44,850 nucleotides of DNA, taken from positions 1 to 44,850 of the forward strand of contig NZ_JAUMTY010000014.1 of assembly GCF_030530965.1 (NCBI RefSeq), given 5' to 3'. The notes below the pieces were generated by a model. That model was not told the DNA's origin. It did no database searches and saw only the letters and a program-made list of their open reading frames with translations. Source of the DNA: Corynebacterium sp. (GTDB taxonomy: Bacteria > Actinomycetota > Actinomycetes > Mycobacteriales > Mycobacteriaceae). The translations under genes were made by a program, and so were the position numbers. This document shows, piece by piece, positions 25,634 to 34,410 of the stretch; within the stretch, counting starts at the first letter, position 1; each line of letters starts with the position of its first letter.

Positions 25634-26557
25634 ATGAATAGCCGGGAAACCGGTAAAACTGTAGGGGTGACTCATCAGCCTTCCTCGCCCGCCGGTTCCG
25701 TGCCCGTTGTGGCGCGGTCTCGTCGCCGTCGGACAGTGCGCAAAGTGGGAATCATTGTGGCCATCGTCCTGATGGTTCTTGCTGTGTGTGCATGGGTGGG
25801 GGATTCATTGGTGGCGGCTCGGACGGAGTCGCGTATCTCGCGTGAACTGCAGCAATACTCTAATTTGCCTGTTCAACCCGATGTGACAGCCGGCGGTTTT
25901 CCTTTCTTGTATGAAGCAGAGCGTGGGAAGTTATCATCGCTGACGGTCGATGCTCAGGATCTCGACGTTCCTGGTTTTGGTTTGGTGACTGTCCATTCCT
26001 CGGCAACGAATATTGAGGCGTCGACACACGACATTCTTCACGGACGGATCGAGGATGCCCCGGTAGAAACAGTATCGACGACGCTCTCTCTGGACGGGTT
26101 AGCCTTGGGCGAGCGGCTCGGGATTACCGATCTGACTATCCGACGATTAGCGAATACGGCGCCGAACGGCGGTCAGGAATCGGATTCGGTGTTTAGTGGT
26201 TCTATTGGTGGTTTAGATAAGCCAGCCACAGTTGCAGTTCGGTTGCGAATTAAAGCCGACGTTATTTCCATGGATGCCTACGAGGTTCTCGACGGTCCGG
26301 CGAGCAGGGATAAGGACGCCCCGGTTGTGAAGGGCCGAGAGATCCCGGAAGACATTAGGGATGAAATAAAGAAAGCGTTTTCCCTCCAATTAGAAGGAAA
26401 ATATCTTCCACTACGGGCTCGCCCTGACTTTATTTATTGCGAAGGCGGATCTATTTTCCTGCAGGCTAGCCAACAAAATGTGACGATTAATTTGTCGGAT
26501 TTGGCACCTATGGCTCGGGAGGAACCCCGAGGAAGCGAAATACGAAAACGACAATGA
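25634..26557 (+). CDS. lmeA: DUF2993 protein, LmeA homologue
   Basis: A protein of about 307 residues with a basic N-terminus (ARSRRRRTVRK), one membrane helix (VGIIVAIVLMVLAVCAWV) and an extracytoplasmic DUF2993 domain. In the domain AARTESRISRELQQYSNLPVQPDVTAGGFPFLYEAERGKLSSLTVDAQDL is the conserved opening. LmeA of mycobacteria (Rv0817c) sits in the same place, beside glnR, and supports maturation of lipomannan. The same role here is inferred by homology and position. Start choice is uncertain: ATG 25634 follows a TAGTCT box by 19 bases; GTG 25667 and an earlier start at 25544 are alternatives. The gene is divergent from the GlnR-like regulator. Confidence 0.75.
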   Translation: MNSRETGKTVGVTHQPSSPAGSVPVVARSRRRRTVRKVGIIVAIVLMVLAVCAWVGDSLVAARTESRISRELQQYSNLPVQPDVTAGGFPFLYEAERGKLSSLTVDAQDLDVPGFGLVTVHSSATNIEASTHDILHGRIEDAPVETVSTTLSLDGLALGERLGITDLTIRRLANTAPNGGQESDSVFSGSIGGLDKPATVAVRLRIKADVISMDAYEVLDGPASRDKDAPVVKGREIPEDIRDEIKKAFSLQLEGKYLPLRARPDFIYCEGGSIFLQASQQNVTINLSDLAPMAREEPRGSEIRKRQ

Positions 26558-26616
26558 GTAAGGAGTAGCGAGGACGGGGGCGTGACGAGTCCTACCCCTC
26601 CGGTACGCTGGGCACC

Positions 26617-27351
26617 ATGGCTGAAAACGACAAAGACAGTGCACAGAAATTCGGCGTTCCCGGAACTGGTTCCGCGGGGCAGGCAGATCACTCCCCCAGC
26701 GGTGCTTCCGCTGGTGGGGGCACGCCGCAGGGTCACAAACTCGACGGCAATGAGGCCGTGAATCGCGCTGCGGAGCAGGCCAAAACGACGGCCAGCCGCA
26801 ATATTCCTGTTTTTGGCGATCTTCCTATTCCAGATGACACGGCGAATTTACGCCAGGGTCCCTCTCTTCATGATGGCCTTCTGGCGCTCCTTCCCCTGGT
26901 TGGCGTCTGGCGGGGTGAAGGGCAAGCTCGGGACCTATCGACGGGCGAAGAGTATCCCTTTGGTCAGCAAATTACGTTTGCTCATGATGGCCAGAACTAT
27001 CTGTCCTATGAGTCCCGTACGTGGAGGATAAATAAAGAAGGCGAGGCCTCCGGTCCCGATGAGCGCGAATCGGGTTTCTGGCGTATTAACGATAAAGATG
27101 AGATCGAATTCGTGTGCGCGCACGCGAGTGGCGTGGTCGAGATCTTCTATGGCCAGCCGACGACTGAGCGCCAATGGGATGTGCAGTCCGCGTCGACGAT
27201 GGTGACCGCGTCTGGCCCATCCACGCTGGGCCCCGGCAAGCGCCTCTATGGGCTGATGCCGAATAACCACTTGGGTTGGGTTGACGAACGTGCCGTCGAC
27301 AATGAGATGGTTCCTCGTATGTCGGCGGAACTCACTCGCCACGCGGGGTAG
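26617..27351 (+). CDS. Nitrobindin-like haem protein (FABP fold, DUF1794) with a long N-terminal extension
   Basis: A 244-residue protein. From about residue 85 a ten-stranded barrel of the nitrobindin family is recognisable: LLPLVGVWRGEGQARD (the GxWxGxG motif), FGQQITFAHDGQNYLSYESRTWRI, ESGFWRI, and the C-terminal LGWVDERAVDNEMVPRMSAELTR. Family members bind ferric haem through a His and isomerise peroxynitrite. The first 80 residues are a Gly/Ser/Ala-rich, probably disordered stretch that the usual 160-residue proteins lack. TACGCT ends seven bases before the ATG, so the message is probably leaderless. The gene corresponds in position to Rv0813c of mycobacteria. It converges on the lipase gene with only 38 bases between stops. 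Confidence 0.82.
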   Translation: MAENDKDSAQKFGVPGTGSAGQADHSPSGASAGGGTPQGHKLDGNEAVNRAAEQAKTTASRNIPVFGDLPIPDDTANLRQGPSLHDGLLALLPLVGVWRGEGQARDLSTGEEYPFGQQITFAHDGQNYLSYESRTWRINKEGEASGPDERESGFWRINDKDEIEFVCAHASGVVEIFYGQPTTERQWDVQSASTMVTASGPSTLGPGKRLYGLMPNNHLGWVDERAVDNEMVPRMSAELTRHAG

Positions 27352-27389
27352 GCGTCCCGGACGTAACGCACCCCCGCACTTGAGGCTAC

Positions 27390-28325
27390 TTAACCAAGGC
27401 TTGGTGCGGACGTAAGCGGCGGGATGATCTCCCCGAGAGTCGGCAGGCCATCTGGCGAATTGGGTGCCATGCAGGGCATCGTCGGATTGTCGTCTTTCAA
27501 AAGGTTGGACACCAACGCCTGCATGGATGGAAGTTTGGTCAGCCCACCGTGCCCGACAATGTCGTTGGGGCACAGATCTTGGGTGATGATGTTCGAGTAG
27601 TCACCCGGGCCGTCCATCAGATTAATGTCATACGGCGCGGCGTTGATTTCCTGTTTCGTCGTGATGGCGTAGTACTTGATGCCCGGCAGCGCCTCCGACG
27701 GGGTGTTGAGCGCACGAATACTCTCGCCCTCCGAAGACATCTCTAAGCATGTGTCACTGGGACTCTTGAGCAGCTTTTTCGGAACATAAAGCCGTGCATT
27801 CGGTGGCGGGCATTGACCTTTGCGCAAGGCATCGGCGTGATGGGGCGATCCCTTGATCATCCCGGAAAGTATCACGGCTTTTCGGACGAAATCGGCACCG
27901 CCGAAGTCCTTGAGCCAGTACCTAGTCACGAGTCCGCCTTGAGACCACGTAACGACGTCGAACTTATCGTGCCCAGTTTCTTCCTTCAGCTTGTCGACGT
28001 AGGTGGCCAGGCGCGCCGAGTTGCCTTTGACGGTCACATAGGGGCTGGTGGTCGGATCGTCTGGCTCCCATGTCATGAAGACGTGAACGTCTAATCCGTG
28101 CTTGCGCAGGCTATCTGCATAGGCTTCCGCAGACTCCCGTGATTCATTGGATGCGGACACGTAGATGACTGGGAGCGGACCGTCCGTGGATGGTGATTCG
28201 GCGGCCGCTGGAGGTTGAGCATCACCAGCATGGGCAGGCAAGGACGACAGCAATAGCGTGATCGCAGCCGTGAGAATGATACACAGGGAAAACACTGTGC
28301 GGCGGGGAGCGGTCATGGGGATCAT
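27390..28325 (-). CDS. Secreted alpha/beta-hydrolase, lipase/esterase-like
   Basis: A 311-residue protein with a Sec signal peptide (hydrophobic stretch 11-28, probable cleavage after AHA, residue 33). The mature part follows the class 2 lipase pattern: LPVIYVSASNESRESAEAYADSLRKHGLDV, then nucleophile elbow VVTWSQGGLVTRYWLKD with Ser128, and KAVILSGMIKGSPHHAD. The likely catalytic His is His259 in NDIVGHGGL. The elbow reads T-W-S-Q-G instead of G-H-S-Q-G, an unusual change at the first position. Substrate cannot be told; triacylglycerol or short-chain esters are typical of the family. Starts at 28325 and 28316 are both possible. The minus-strand start overlaps the sequence TAGGTTAGCCT, half of a DtxR-type iron box. 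Confidence 0.8.
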   Translation of the reverse strand: MIPMTAPRRTVFSLCIILTAAITLLLSSLPAHAGDAQPPAAAESPSTDGPLPVIYVSASNESRESAEAYADSLRKHGLDVHVFMTWEPDDPTTSPYVTVKGNSARLATYVDKLKEETGHDKFDVVTWSQGGLVTRYWLKDFGGADFVRKAVILSGMIKGSPHHADALRKGQCPPPNARLYVPKKLLKSPSDTCLEMSSEGESIRALNTPSEALPGIKYYAITTKQEINAAPYDINLMDGPGDYSNIITQDLCPNDIVGHGGLTKLPSMQALVSNLLKDDNPTMPCMAPNSPDGLPTLGEIIPPLTSAPSLG

Positions 28326-28400
28326 GAGGCTAACCTACATCACTCGACCGCGAGTAGCTACAGTGTCGGTAACTTAATTCTGCCTAGCCGTTGTTTTTAG

Positions 28401-29351
28401 CTAGCCGTTAAATTTCTCCAACAGGGCGAGCGCCGATTCTTTCCCCAGAGCGTTCGCAGCTAAGGGGCTATCTCCTGTCAAGAGATTCCTATCCCGCGTG
28501 GTTGCTCCGGACATGTCCTCGTTGGAAATGGTAATACCGGCTTCCTGGAGCTTCTCCCCCAGCTTCCACGGCATCTCGCCAGGTAAATAGCCAATCTCAA
28601 TGTTGGCACCGAAGTCGAGGGCATCCGGGAAAGCCACGACACTATATCCGGCGAAAGGATTCTCGTCGGAGCCATGACCCGCCGCTAGGAGAGCTGCAGG
28701 CCCGTGGCACAACGTGATAATGAGCCGATCATTGTTCAAGAAATAGCGCAGTGCTTCGCCTACTGAGCTATCCGACGGCACACCATTCATAGCACCGTGT
28801 CCGCCCGGGATGAAGACTGCAGCGTAATCATCGAGCCCTTGTGCAACGACGTCGCTCAGCTTCTTGGGCTGCTTAAAAGCGTTTTTCGTTGCACCCCATG
28901 CATCGTTGACCGCGTCGTCCTCCGACGGGTACGCCCACCATTCGAATTTCGCCGGACTACCTGAGATAGTCGCAACGTCGACCCCGAAACCCGCTTTGTG
29001 CATGTGATAGAGGGGAAGGAGCGTTTCCACGGGATGGTTGCCGGTAGAAAAGAACGTGCCGTTCTGCATCGACATGTAACGCTCTTCGGTCGCGATAACC
29101 AGGACCTTCCACCGGTCACCGGTGTAGGTGTCTTCGGTGGCAAGCCCGGAGAAGTCGGTGGTATCCGCGGTGTATTGCTCGAGGGAGTATGCCGAGGGGA
29201 AGAAGGCATTATCCTCCGCTGGATCAGGGGTTGGCTTGCGGTTATCGTCGGCTTTTGTTGCGTACTGTTGGACAAATTCCTTTGCTTTAGTAGCCCATAT
29301 TGCCTTTCTACAGGGAATGGCAGGATCGCACCACCAGTACAAGTCGTTCAC
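28401..29351 (-). CDS. hchA: Protein/nucleotide deglycase, Hsp31/HchA type
   Basis: A DJ-1/PfpI superfamily protein, about 316 residues as drawn. It resembles E. coli HchA throughout: AEDNAFFPSAYSLEQYT, KVLVIATEERYM (Glu90), FSTGNHPVETLLPLYHMHKAGFGVDVATISG, VFIPGGHGAMNG, ITLCHGPAALLA (nucleophile Cys215, His216) and LTGDSPLAANALGKESA at the end. Such enzymes remove glyoxal and methylglyoxal adducts, act as glyoxalase III and hold unfolded proteins. The N-terminus is uncertain: the only start codons available are GTG 29351 or TTG 29342, neither with a good ribosome-binding site, and the conserved part begins near residue 45. It follows yceI on the same strand after a 92-base gap holding a hairpin, so both may answer to carbonyl or envelope stress. 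Confidence 0.88.
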   Translation of the reverse strand: MNDLYWWCDPAIPCRKAIWATKAKEFVQQYATKADDNRKPTPDPAEDNAFFPSAYSLEQYTADTTDFSGLATEDTYTGDRWKVLVIATEERYMSMQNGTFFSTGNHPVETLLPLYHMHKAGFGVDVATISGSPAKFEWWAYPSEDDAVNDAWGATKNAFKQPKKLSDVVAQGLDDYAAVFIPGGHGAMNGVPSDSSVGEALRYFLNNDRLIITLCHGPAALLAAGHGSDENPFAGYSVVAFPDALDFGANIEIGYLPGEMPWKLGEKLQEAGITISNEDMSGATTRDRNLLTGDSPLAANALGKESALALLEKFNG

Positions 29352-29401
29352 GGGGTAACAACACCGGCAAGATATCCCCGACGGGTACTCCGCCGGCGAT
29401 A

Positions 29402-29428
29402 ATTAGTTAAGCGCCTCCGCTAACTAAT
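29402..29428. terminator. Hairpin between yceI and hchA
   Basis: ATTAGTTA (29402-29409) pairs with TAACTAAT (29421-29428), extended by GCG/CGC across one bulged A, with a CCTC loop. It lies 15 bases after the yceI stop. There is no T run, so it could be an attenuator or operator for hchA rather than a terminator. Confidence 0.4.
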
Positions 29429-29443
29429 GTTTCTTGCTTGCGC

Positions 29444-29986
29444 TTACTTCTTTATGGCGCTGATTTCTAGTTCCAGTGCAACGGAGTCGGAAATCAATAC
29501 TCCGCCAGTTTCCAGGGCCGCGTTCCAGGACAATCCGAAGTCCTTTCGGGAAATGGTGATGCCGCCTTCGAAACCAACGCGCACGTTGCCGAATGGGTCT
29601 TTGGCCTCGCCGCCGAATTCAAACGGAATCGTCACAGACTGGGTGGTTCCTTTAATAGTAAGGTCACCGGTAAGTTCCAGCGTGTTTCCCTTGATCTCCG
29701 CAGAGGTGGAGGTGAACGTTAATGTTGGGTTGCTTTCCACATCCAGGAAATCACCTGATTTGACGTGCTTATCACGGTCTTCGTTACCGGTGGTAAATGA
29801 ATCAGCTTGCGCCGTCACATTCACCTTGATTGACGACGGATCAGAGGCGTCTCCGGAGGCTTCCCCGGTGAAGTCGGAGAACGATCCGCGGACCTTCGTC
29901 ACCATGGCGTGGCGAACAACGAATCCTAAACGAGAGTGCGATGCATCAATGTCGTAGGTTCCGTTGATAGTGGACAGGTTCGTCAT
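29444..29986 (-). CDS. YceI-family lipid-binding barrel protein
   Basis: A 180-residue protein of the YceI family, an eight-stranded lipocalin-like barrel that binds long isoprenoid or amide lipids. Typical parts are GTYDIDASHSRLGFVVRHAMVTKVRGSFSDFTGEA at the N-terminus, DKHVKSGDFLDVESNPTLTF in the middle, GDLTIKGTTQSVTIPFEF, and DFGLSWNAALETGGVLISDSVALELEISA at the end. There is no signal peptide, so it is cytoplasmic, as in most actinobacterial members. AAGGAGAA stands before the ATG. Upstream lie a strong promoter and two operator-like dyads, so it is probably induced by release of a repressor. The gene precedes hchA. Confidence 0.92.
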   Translation of the reverse strand: MTNLSTINGTYDIDASHSRLGFVVRHAMVTKVRGSFSDFTGEASGDASDPSSIKVNVTAQADSFTTGNEDRDKHVKSGDFLDVESNPTLTFTSTSAEIKGNTLELTGDLTIKGTTQSVTIPFEFGGEAKDPFGNVRVGFEGGITISRKDFGLSWNAALETGGVLISDSVALELEISAIKK

Positions 29987-30035
29987 TGTTTTCTCCTTTT
30001 TAACTGCTTGACACGTTGTGCCCGTGCCACCTTAT

Positions 30036-30080
30036 GTGACACGTCAACCATATTGCTCACCCTTTGGTGACTTGTCAACC
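30036..30080 (-). promoter_or_regulatory. yceI promoter with tandem operator-like repeats
   Basis: On the minus strand TTGACA (30073-30078), a 17-base spacer and CAATAT (30050-30055) form a near-consensus promoter. Two imperfect direct copies of an inner palindrome, GTGACACGTCAACC (30036-30049) and GTGACTTGTCAACC (30067-30080), have centres 31 bases apart, about three helical turns. One covers the -35 box, the other lies at the transcription start. This is the layout expected for a dimeric repressor, perhaps MarR-type. A weaker copy, TTGACACGTTGT, is at 30008-30019. Confidence 0.6.
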
Positions 30081-30255
30081 AAATGGCGGGAAATATCTCG
30101 CAGGGGACTCATCGATGTGTGCCGAACCGCTAAACGGCTACTGATACGTAGTCGGCAGCTGGACCCACTTTCATAAAGCATTTATGGGTGTGACGTGCCA
30201 CGATCCAGAGCCACCGGTGCATGGATTTTTGGATTACGTTCCTAGACTAAGGACC

Positions 30256-33198
30256 ATGACGACGACGCATATGGATCCGACCTCAGCCCCTGTCACGGAG
30301 GCGGACTCCCCCATCACTCATCCCCACGCCGATGAGGCCCCACAATTCCGGCGTTTTCTGAACACCCTTCAGGCGGACGGCAAGGAACATATCGACTACG
30401 CGGATGACGGGCTGTCCCGCATCGCGCAGGCGCACGATGCCTCGCATTACCTGCTTGTTCCGAAGGGAATCATGCGCCCCGACAGTACCGACCAAGTCGC
30501 CCGCATCATGGCGGCCGCCGATCGGTGCAACTTGCAGGTCAGCTTCCGAGCTGGAGGAACCAGCTTATCTGGTCAGGCGACGACTGACGCGGTGATGGTC
30601 GATACGCGACGGCGGTTCCAAGACATCGAAGTCCTGGATAATGGTCGCAAGGTGCGCGTTCAGCCCGGTGCGACGATCCAAATGGTTAACGCCTACCTGT
30701 CGCTATACAAACGCAAGCTAGGCCCAGATCCTGCGTCGTCAAGTGCATGCACGATTGGTGGCGTGGTGGCGAATAATTCGTCAGGGATGCATTGCGGTAC
30801 GCAATTCAATACCTATCAGACGCTGGATTCCTTGGTATTTATTCTTCCTAGCGGAACTGTCATTAACTCAGCTGACCACGATGCTGAGCAACAGTTCCGC
30901 ACGCAGGAACTGGATTTGTTTGATGCCCTCGTTCAGATGCGTCGACAGATTACGTCGAGTCCTGAGTTAGTGCGGAAAATCAAGCACCAGTACTCGATGA
31001 AGAACACCATGGGGTATGGCTTAAATTCGTTCCTGGATTATGAGTCCCCGCTCGATATTTTCACGCACCTCTTAATTGGTTCGGAAGGCACTCTGGCATA
31101 TATTGCCGAAGCTACGTTCAATACCTTGGAAGTAAAGCCACGAGTTTCTACTGGGCTTCTGGTTTTCTCTAATCTCATCGACGCATCGTCGGCCGTTCCT
31201 CAATTGGTCGCGGATGGATTTCAAACTGCTGAGCTGTTGGACGCGACGAGCCTTAAGGTGGCACAACGGACGGGGTCGGTAGCGCGCTCAATTCGCGAAA
31301 TTGACGTGAAGGATCACGCTGCGCTGCTGGTGGAGTTCACCGGGGACAGCGACGACGAGCTGCGCGACCGGTATTCGGCTGCACTCCCCCACCTTGAAGC
31401 AATGCCCTTGGCGGTGCCCCACGAGATGACGTCGGATAGGAAAGAACGGAATCTCTTGTGGGCAACGCGAAATAACTTGTATGCGGCCGTTGCTGGAGCG
31501 CGGCCGAGCGGAACGAATGCGCTGCTGGAGGATGTCGTTGTGCCGGTCCAGGATTTGGGCCGCGCGTGCGATGATCTCACACATCTTTTCCGAAACCACG
31601 ATTATCCTGGTTCCGTTATTTTTGGCCACGCAAAAGATGGCAATGTTCACTTCCTCCTAAATGAACAATTCCGGGATGTAAAGAAACTCCAGCGATATCA
31701 GCGTTTCACCGAGGATATGGTTGACGTCATTCTGGGGTATAACGGTTCGTTAAAGGCGGAGCATGGAACGGGGCGCATTATGGCTCCGTTTATTGAGCGC
31801 CAATTTGGTTCGGAGTTGTACCAGATTATGCGTCGGATTAAGGATGCAGCTGATCCGAAGCGAATGCTCAATCCCGGGGTTATCATTACCGACGATCCGC
31901 ATGAGTATGTTGAGCATCTGAAGGTAGCGGACCGGATCGAGAAGGTGGCAGATCGGTGCGTCGAGTGTGGGTACTGTGAGCCGGTGTGCCCATCGCGAAA
32001 CCTCACATTGACGCCACGCCAGCGGATTGTTGTTCGTCGTGAGATTGCTGCGGCAAAGAACCGCGGGGACACAAAGCTGGCCACGGAGCTGCAGGAGCGG
32101 TGGCAGTATGACGGGCAGGATACGTGCGCGGTGGACGGGATGTGCCTCACGCGGTGCCCTGTGGGGATCAACACGGGCGATTTGATCCGTCAGTTGCGTG
32201 CAGAAAGTGCCGGCAGTGTCGCCCAAAAGGGCTGGAAGGTGGCTGCACACGGGTGGAACCTCGGCGCCAAGGCTGGTTCGCTGGCGATGACAGCCGCGCA
32301 CGCCGTTCCGTCGTCCTTGCCGACGGCTGCCACGCGGGTTGCGCGAAAGGTGGTCGGCGATGACACGATGCCTCTGTATAAGAGTGCGCTGCCCCAAGGC
32401 GGCCCTTTGCGCCATGATGTCTCCACCGACCACGCGGATTTTGTTTTCTTCCCCGCCTGCGTCAACGAGATGTTCGGCGGCATTGATGGCGATGGAAAGC
32501 GAGCGATGAATGCAACCAAGGCTTTCGAGGCGGTAGCGCAGCGTGCCGGGCTCACGTGGCGCACCCCGAAAGGTATCGGTGGCATGTGCTGTGGTACGCC
32601 GTGGAAGTCCAAGGGCATGTTGGAAGGCTACGAGGTCATGCGCAAACGCGTGCTCTCCGGTCTGTGGGAGGCGTCAGAGGAAGGTCGGCTGCCGATTGTG
32701 TGCGATGCAGCCTCCTGTACCGAGGGCATTCACGTCATGCGGGACACTGTTAAGAAGGCTGCGGCCTGTGACCCTAAATGGGAGAATGTGCAGGTGATGG
32801 ATGTGGTCGAATTCTGTGTGCGCTATCTGCTGCCGCACTTGGAAGCGAAGCGGCAGTTGGATTCTCTGGTCCTCCACCCGACGTGTTCTTTGACTCATTT
32901 AGGTCTTATCGACGAGATGTGCGCGATTGCGCGCGTTATCGCCCGGGATGTGACGGTGCCGAAGCATTGGGGTTGCTGCGCGTATGCGGGTGACCGTGGG
33001 ATGCTCCACCCTGAGCTGACAAAGAGCGCAACGCGGGCGGAAGCGCGTGAGGTCAATGAGCGGCCGTACTCTGCTTACGCATCGATCAACCGGACGTGCG
33101 AGCAAGGGATGACCGAAGCTACCGGCCAGAATTACCAAAACCTGTTCCAGCTTCTGGAATGGGCGACGCGACAAGACATAGCGGAGGCGACGGCCTAG
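30256..33198 (+). CDS. FAD-linked oxidoreductase with Fe-S and CCG domains, D-lactate/2-hydroxyacid dehydrogenase-like
   Basis: A 980-residue fusion protein. Residues 60-250 are an FAD-binding PCMH domain (SFRAGGTSLSGQATTDAVMVD near 95; LGPDPASSSACTIGGVVANNSSG near 155). Residues 280-545 are the FAD-oxidase C-terminal domain, ending with GSLKAEHGTGRIMAPFIERQFG. Two Fe-S motifs follow, CVECGYCEPVCPSRN near 568 and CAVDGMCLTRCP near 624. The C-terminal part carries cysteine-rich CCG elements: GMCCGTPWKS (775), HPTCSLTHLG (873), WGCCAYAGDRGM (904). The layout equals the roughly 1000-residue YdiJ-type quinone-linked dehydrogenases of D-lactate or D-2-hydroxyglutarate. Substrate is inferred. ATG 30256 is seven bases after TAGACT, so it is probably leaderless; the frame is open 24 codons further up. 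Confidence 0.88.
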   Translation: MTTTHMDPTSAPVTEADSPITHPHADEAPQFRRFLNTLQADGKEHIDYADDGLSRIAQAHDASHYLLVPKGIMRPDSTDQVARIMAAADRCNLQVSFRAGGTSLSGQATTDAVMVDTRRRFQDIEVLDNGRKVRVQPGATIQMVNAYLSLYKRKLGPDPASSSACTIGGVVANNSSGMHCGTQFNTYQTLDSLVFILPSGTVINSADHDAEQQFRTQELDLFDALVQMRRQITSSPELVRKIKHQYSMKNTMGYGLNSFLDYESPLDIFTHLLIGSEGTLAYIAEATFNTLEVKPRVSTGLLVFSNLIDASSAVPQLVADGFQTAELLDATSLKVAQRTGSVARSIREIDVKDHAALLVEFTGDSDDELRDRYSAALPHLEAMPLAVPHEMTSDRKERNLLWATRNNLYAAVAGARPSGTNALLEDVVVPVQDLGRACDDLTHLFRNHDYPGSVIFGHAKDGNVHFLLNEQFRDVKKLQRYQRFTEDMVDVILGYNGSLKAEHGTGRIMAPFIERQFGSELYQIMRRIKDAADPKRMLNPGVIITDDPHEYVEHLKVADRIEKVADRCVECGYCEPVCPSRNLTLTPRQRIVVRREIAAAKNRGDTKLATELQERWQYDGQDTCAVDGMCLTRCPVGINTGDLIRQLRAESAGSVAQKGWKVAAHGWNLGAKAGSLAMTAAHAVPSSLPTAATRVARKVVGDDTMPLYKSALPQGGPLRHDVSTDHADFVFFPACVNEMFGGIDGDGKRAMNATKAFEAVAQRAGLTWRTPKGIGGMCCGTPWKSKGMLEGYEVMRKRVLSGLWEASEEGRLPIVCDAASCTEGIHVMRDTVKKAAACDPKWENVQVMDVVEFCVRYLLPHLEAKRQLDSLVLHPTCSLTHLGLIDEMCAIARVIARDVTVPKHWGCCAYAGDRGMLHPELTKSATRAEAREVNERPYSAYASINRTCEQGMTEATGQNYQNLFQLLEWATRQDIAEATA

Positions 33199-33390
33199 AA
33201 CGTGTGGTCATTCTAGGGCGTGTAGTCACCCTGGGAAGTATGGTCGGTTGAGGTGGTAGTACATCGGTGTGACTCTCGGGACTGCGGGATCCGTATAAGC
33301 CTCTAAGCAGCGGAATTACAGCCCTTGTAGCGGAGTCATACCGATCACAAACACTGGTTGCCGGTGCCGATTCTGGGTTACTGTCTAGGT

Positions 33391-34410
33391 ATGCGTAATA
33401 ATCAACCTATTCATGATCAGTCTCTTCATAGCCATTCTGTTCGCGGGCATCTGCCGTCGGAAAAGCTTGTGACAAGCGATACCAATTCGACGGAATCCGC
33501 CAAGGGATACATCAGAAGAGCCCACCGCTCCGCAGACCAACACGGCTCCTTCTTAGGCAACAAAAGATTAGGGATAGCGTTGGGGCTGACTCTCGGCCTT
33601 GCCGGCACATTCCTTATTCAGGGGCCGGTTAGCGGGCTAAATCTAGGCTCGGCACACGCATCTGTTCCGGAGACGTCACCCATATCCGAGGCTTCGGAAA
33701 CGGCGACAACCCATGACTCGGGAACTGCCGAGCTTATCGAACGGAATGAAAAGTACCAGGCGAATCACAATGATGGTGCTGGAGCGGCTGATTCGGTGCG
33801 GTGGGTAGATCGAACAGCAAGTTCACCTCTCGTGCTAATCGCCCCTCATGCCACAACACAGATTCGCGATGGTAAACGGAAACCAGCTGACCTGTACACC
33901 GGCGGTATTACTGAGATTGTGGCTGACCGTGTGGGCGCGTCGTCGTTAACAACAACGGGCAAGGTTTCGGATTGGAATAAGGATTGGGCCACGAGGGATG
34001 ACGAGTTCACAAGGATCATCGACCGCCTCCCCAAGAATGCCGTCATTGTTGAAATTCATGGAATGAAAGATTCTTCGCTGGACGAACCTGTGTCTGCCGG
34101 CACCGGCGACGAGCCATCAGAGTCGACGGATGCAATCGTCGGCGCATTGCAAGACGAGTTTGATGGTCATGTGTCGCAGGACAAATTTGAGGCGGAGTCC
34201 GGTTACACTGTGACCGATTACCTGCAAAAACAGGGGCATTCTGTTCTACAGATTGAGTTAAGCCGCAGCCTCCGAGACCCCAAATCTGGCCAAGCTGGGG
34301 AGACATTGGATCACCTAACACGTGCGTTTTCCAAGGCAGCTGAGCAATTCCCTCAATTATCGACGACGCCCGAAGCGGACGGAGAAGAGCGTCTGCCGCA
34401 TCTCACGTAA
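33391..34410 (+). CDS. Exported protein, N-formylglutamate-amidohydrolase-like (weak)
   Basis: A 339-residue protein with a polar N-terminus of 55 residues, a membrane or signal helix (GIALGLTLGLAGTFLIQ, 61-77) and a possible cleavage site after SAHA (residue 90). The extracytoplasmic part has SPLVLIAPHATTQIRDGKRKPADLYTGGI (His153), KVSDWNKDWATRDDEF and VIVEIHGM (Glu221, His223). The closing VLQIELSRSLRDP suggests a zinc amidohydrolase related to N-formylglutamate deformylases, with the two His and the Glu as metal ligands. That match is from pattern memory and is tentative; the protein may act on a peptide or wall fragment. ATG 33391 follows TACTGT by six bases (leaderless); an in-frame GTG-type start 11 codons earlier is possible. 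Confidence 0.55.
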   Translation: MRNNQPIHDQSLHSHSVRGHLPSEKLVTSDTNSTESAKGYIRRAHRSADQHGSFLGNKRLGIALGLTLGLAGTFLIQGPVSGLNLGSAHASVPETSPISEASETATTHDSGTAELIERNEKYQANHNDGAGAADSVRWVDRTASSPLVLIAPHATTQIRDGKRKPADLYTGGITEIVADRVGASSLTTTGKVSDWNKDWATRDDEFTRIIDRLPKNAVIVEIHGMKDSSLDEPVSAGTGDEPSESTDAIVGALQDEFDGHVSQDKFEAESGYTVTDYLQKQGHSVLQIELSRSLRDPKSGQAGETLDHLTRAFSKAAEQFPQLSTTPEADGEERLPHLT

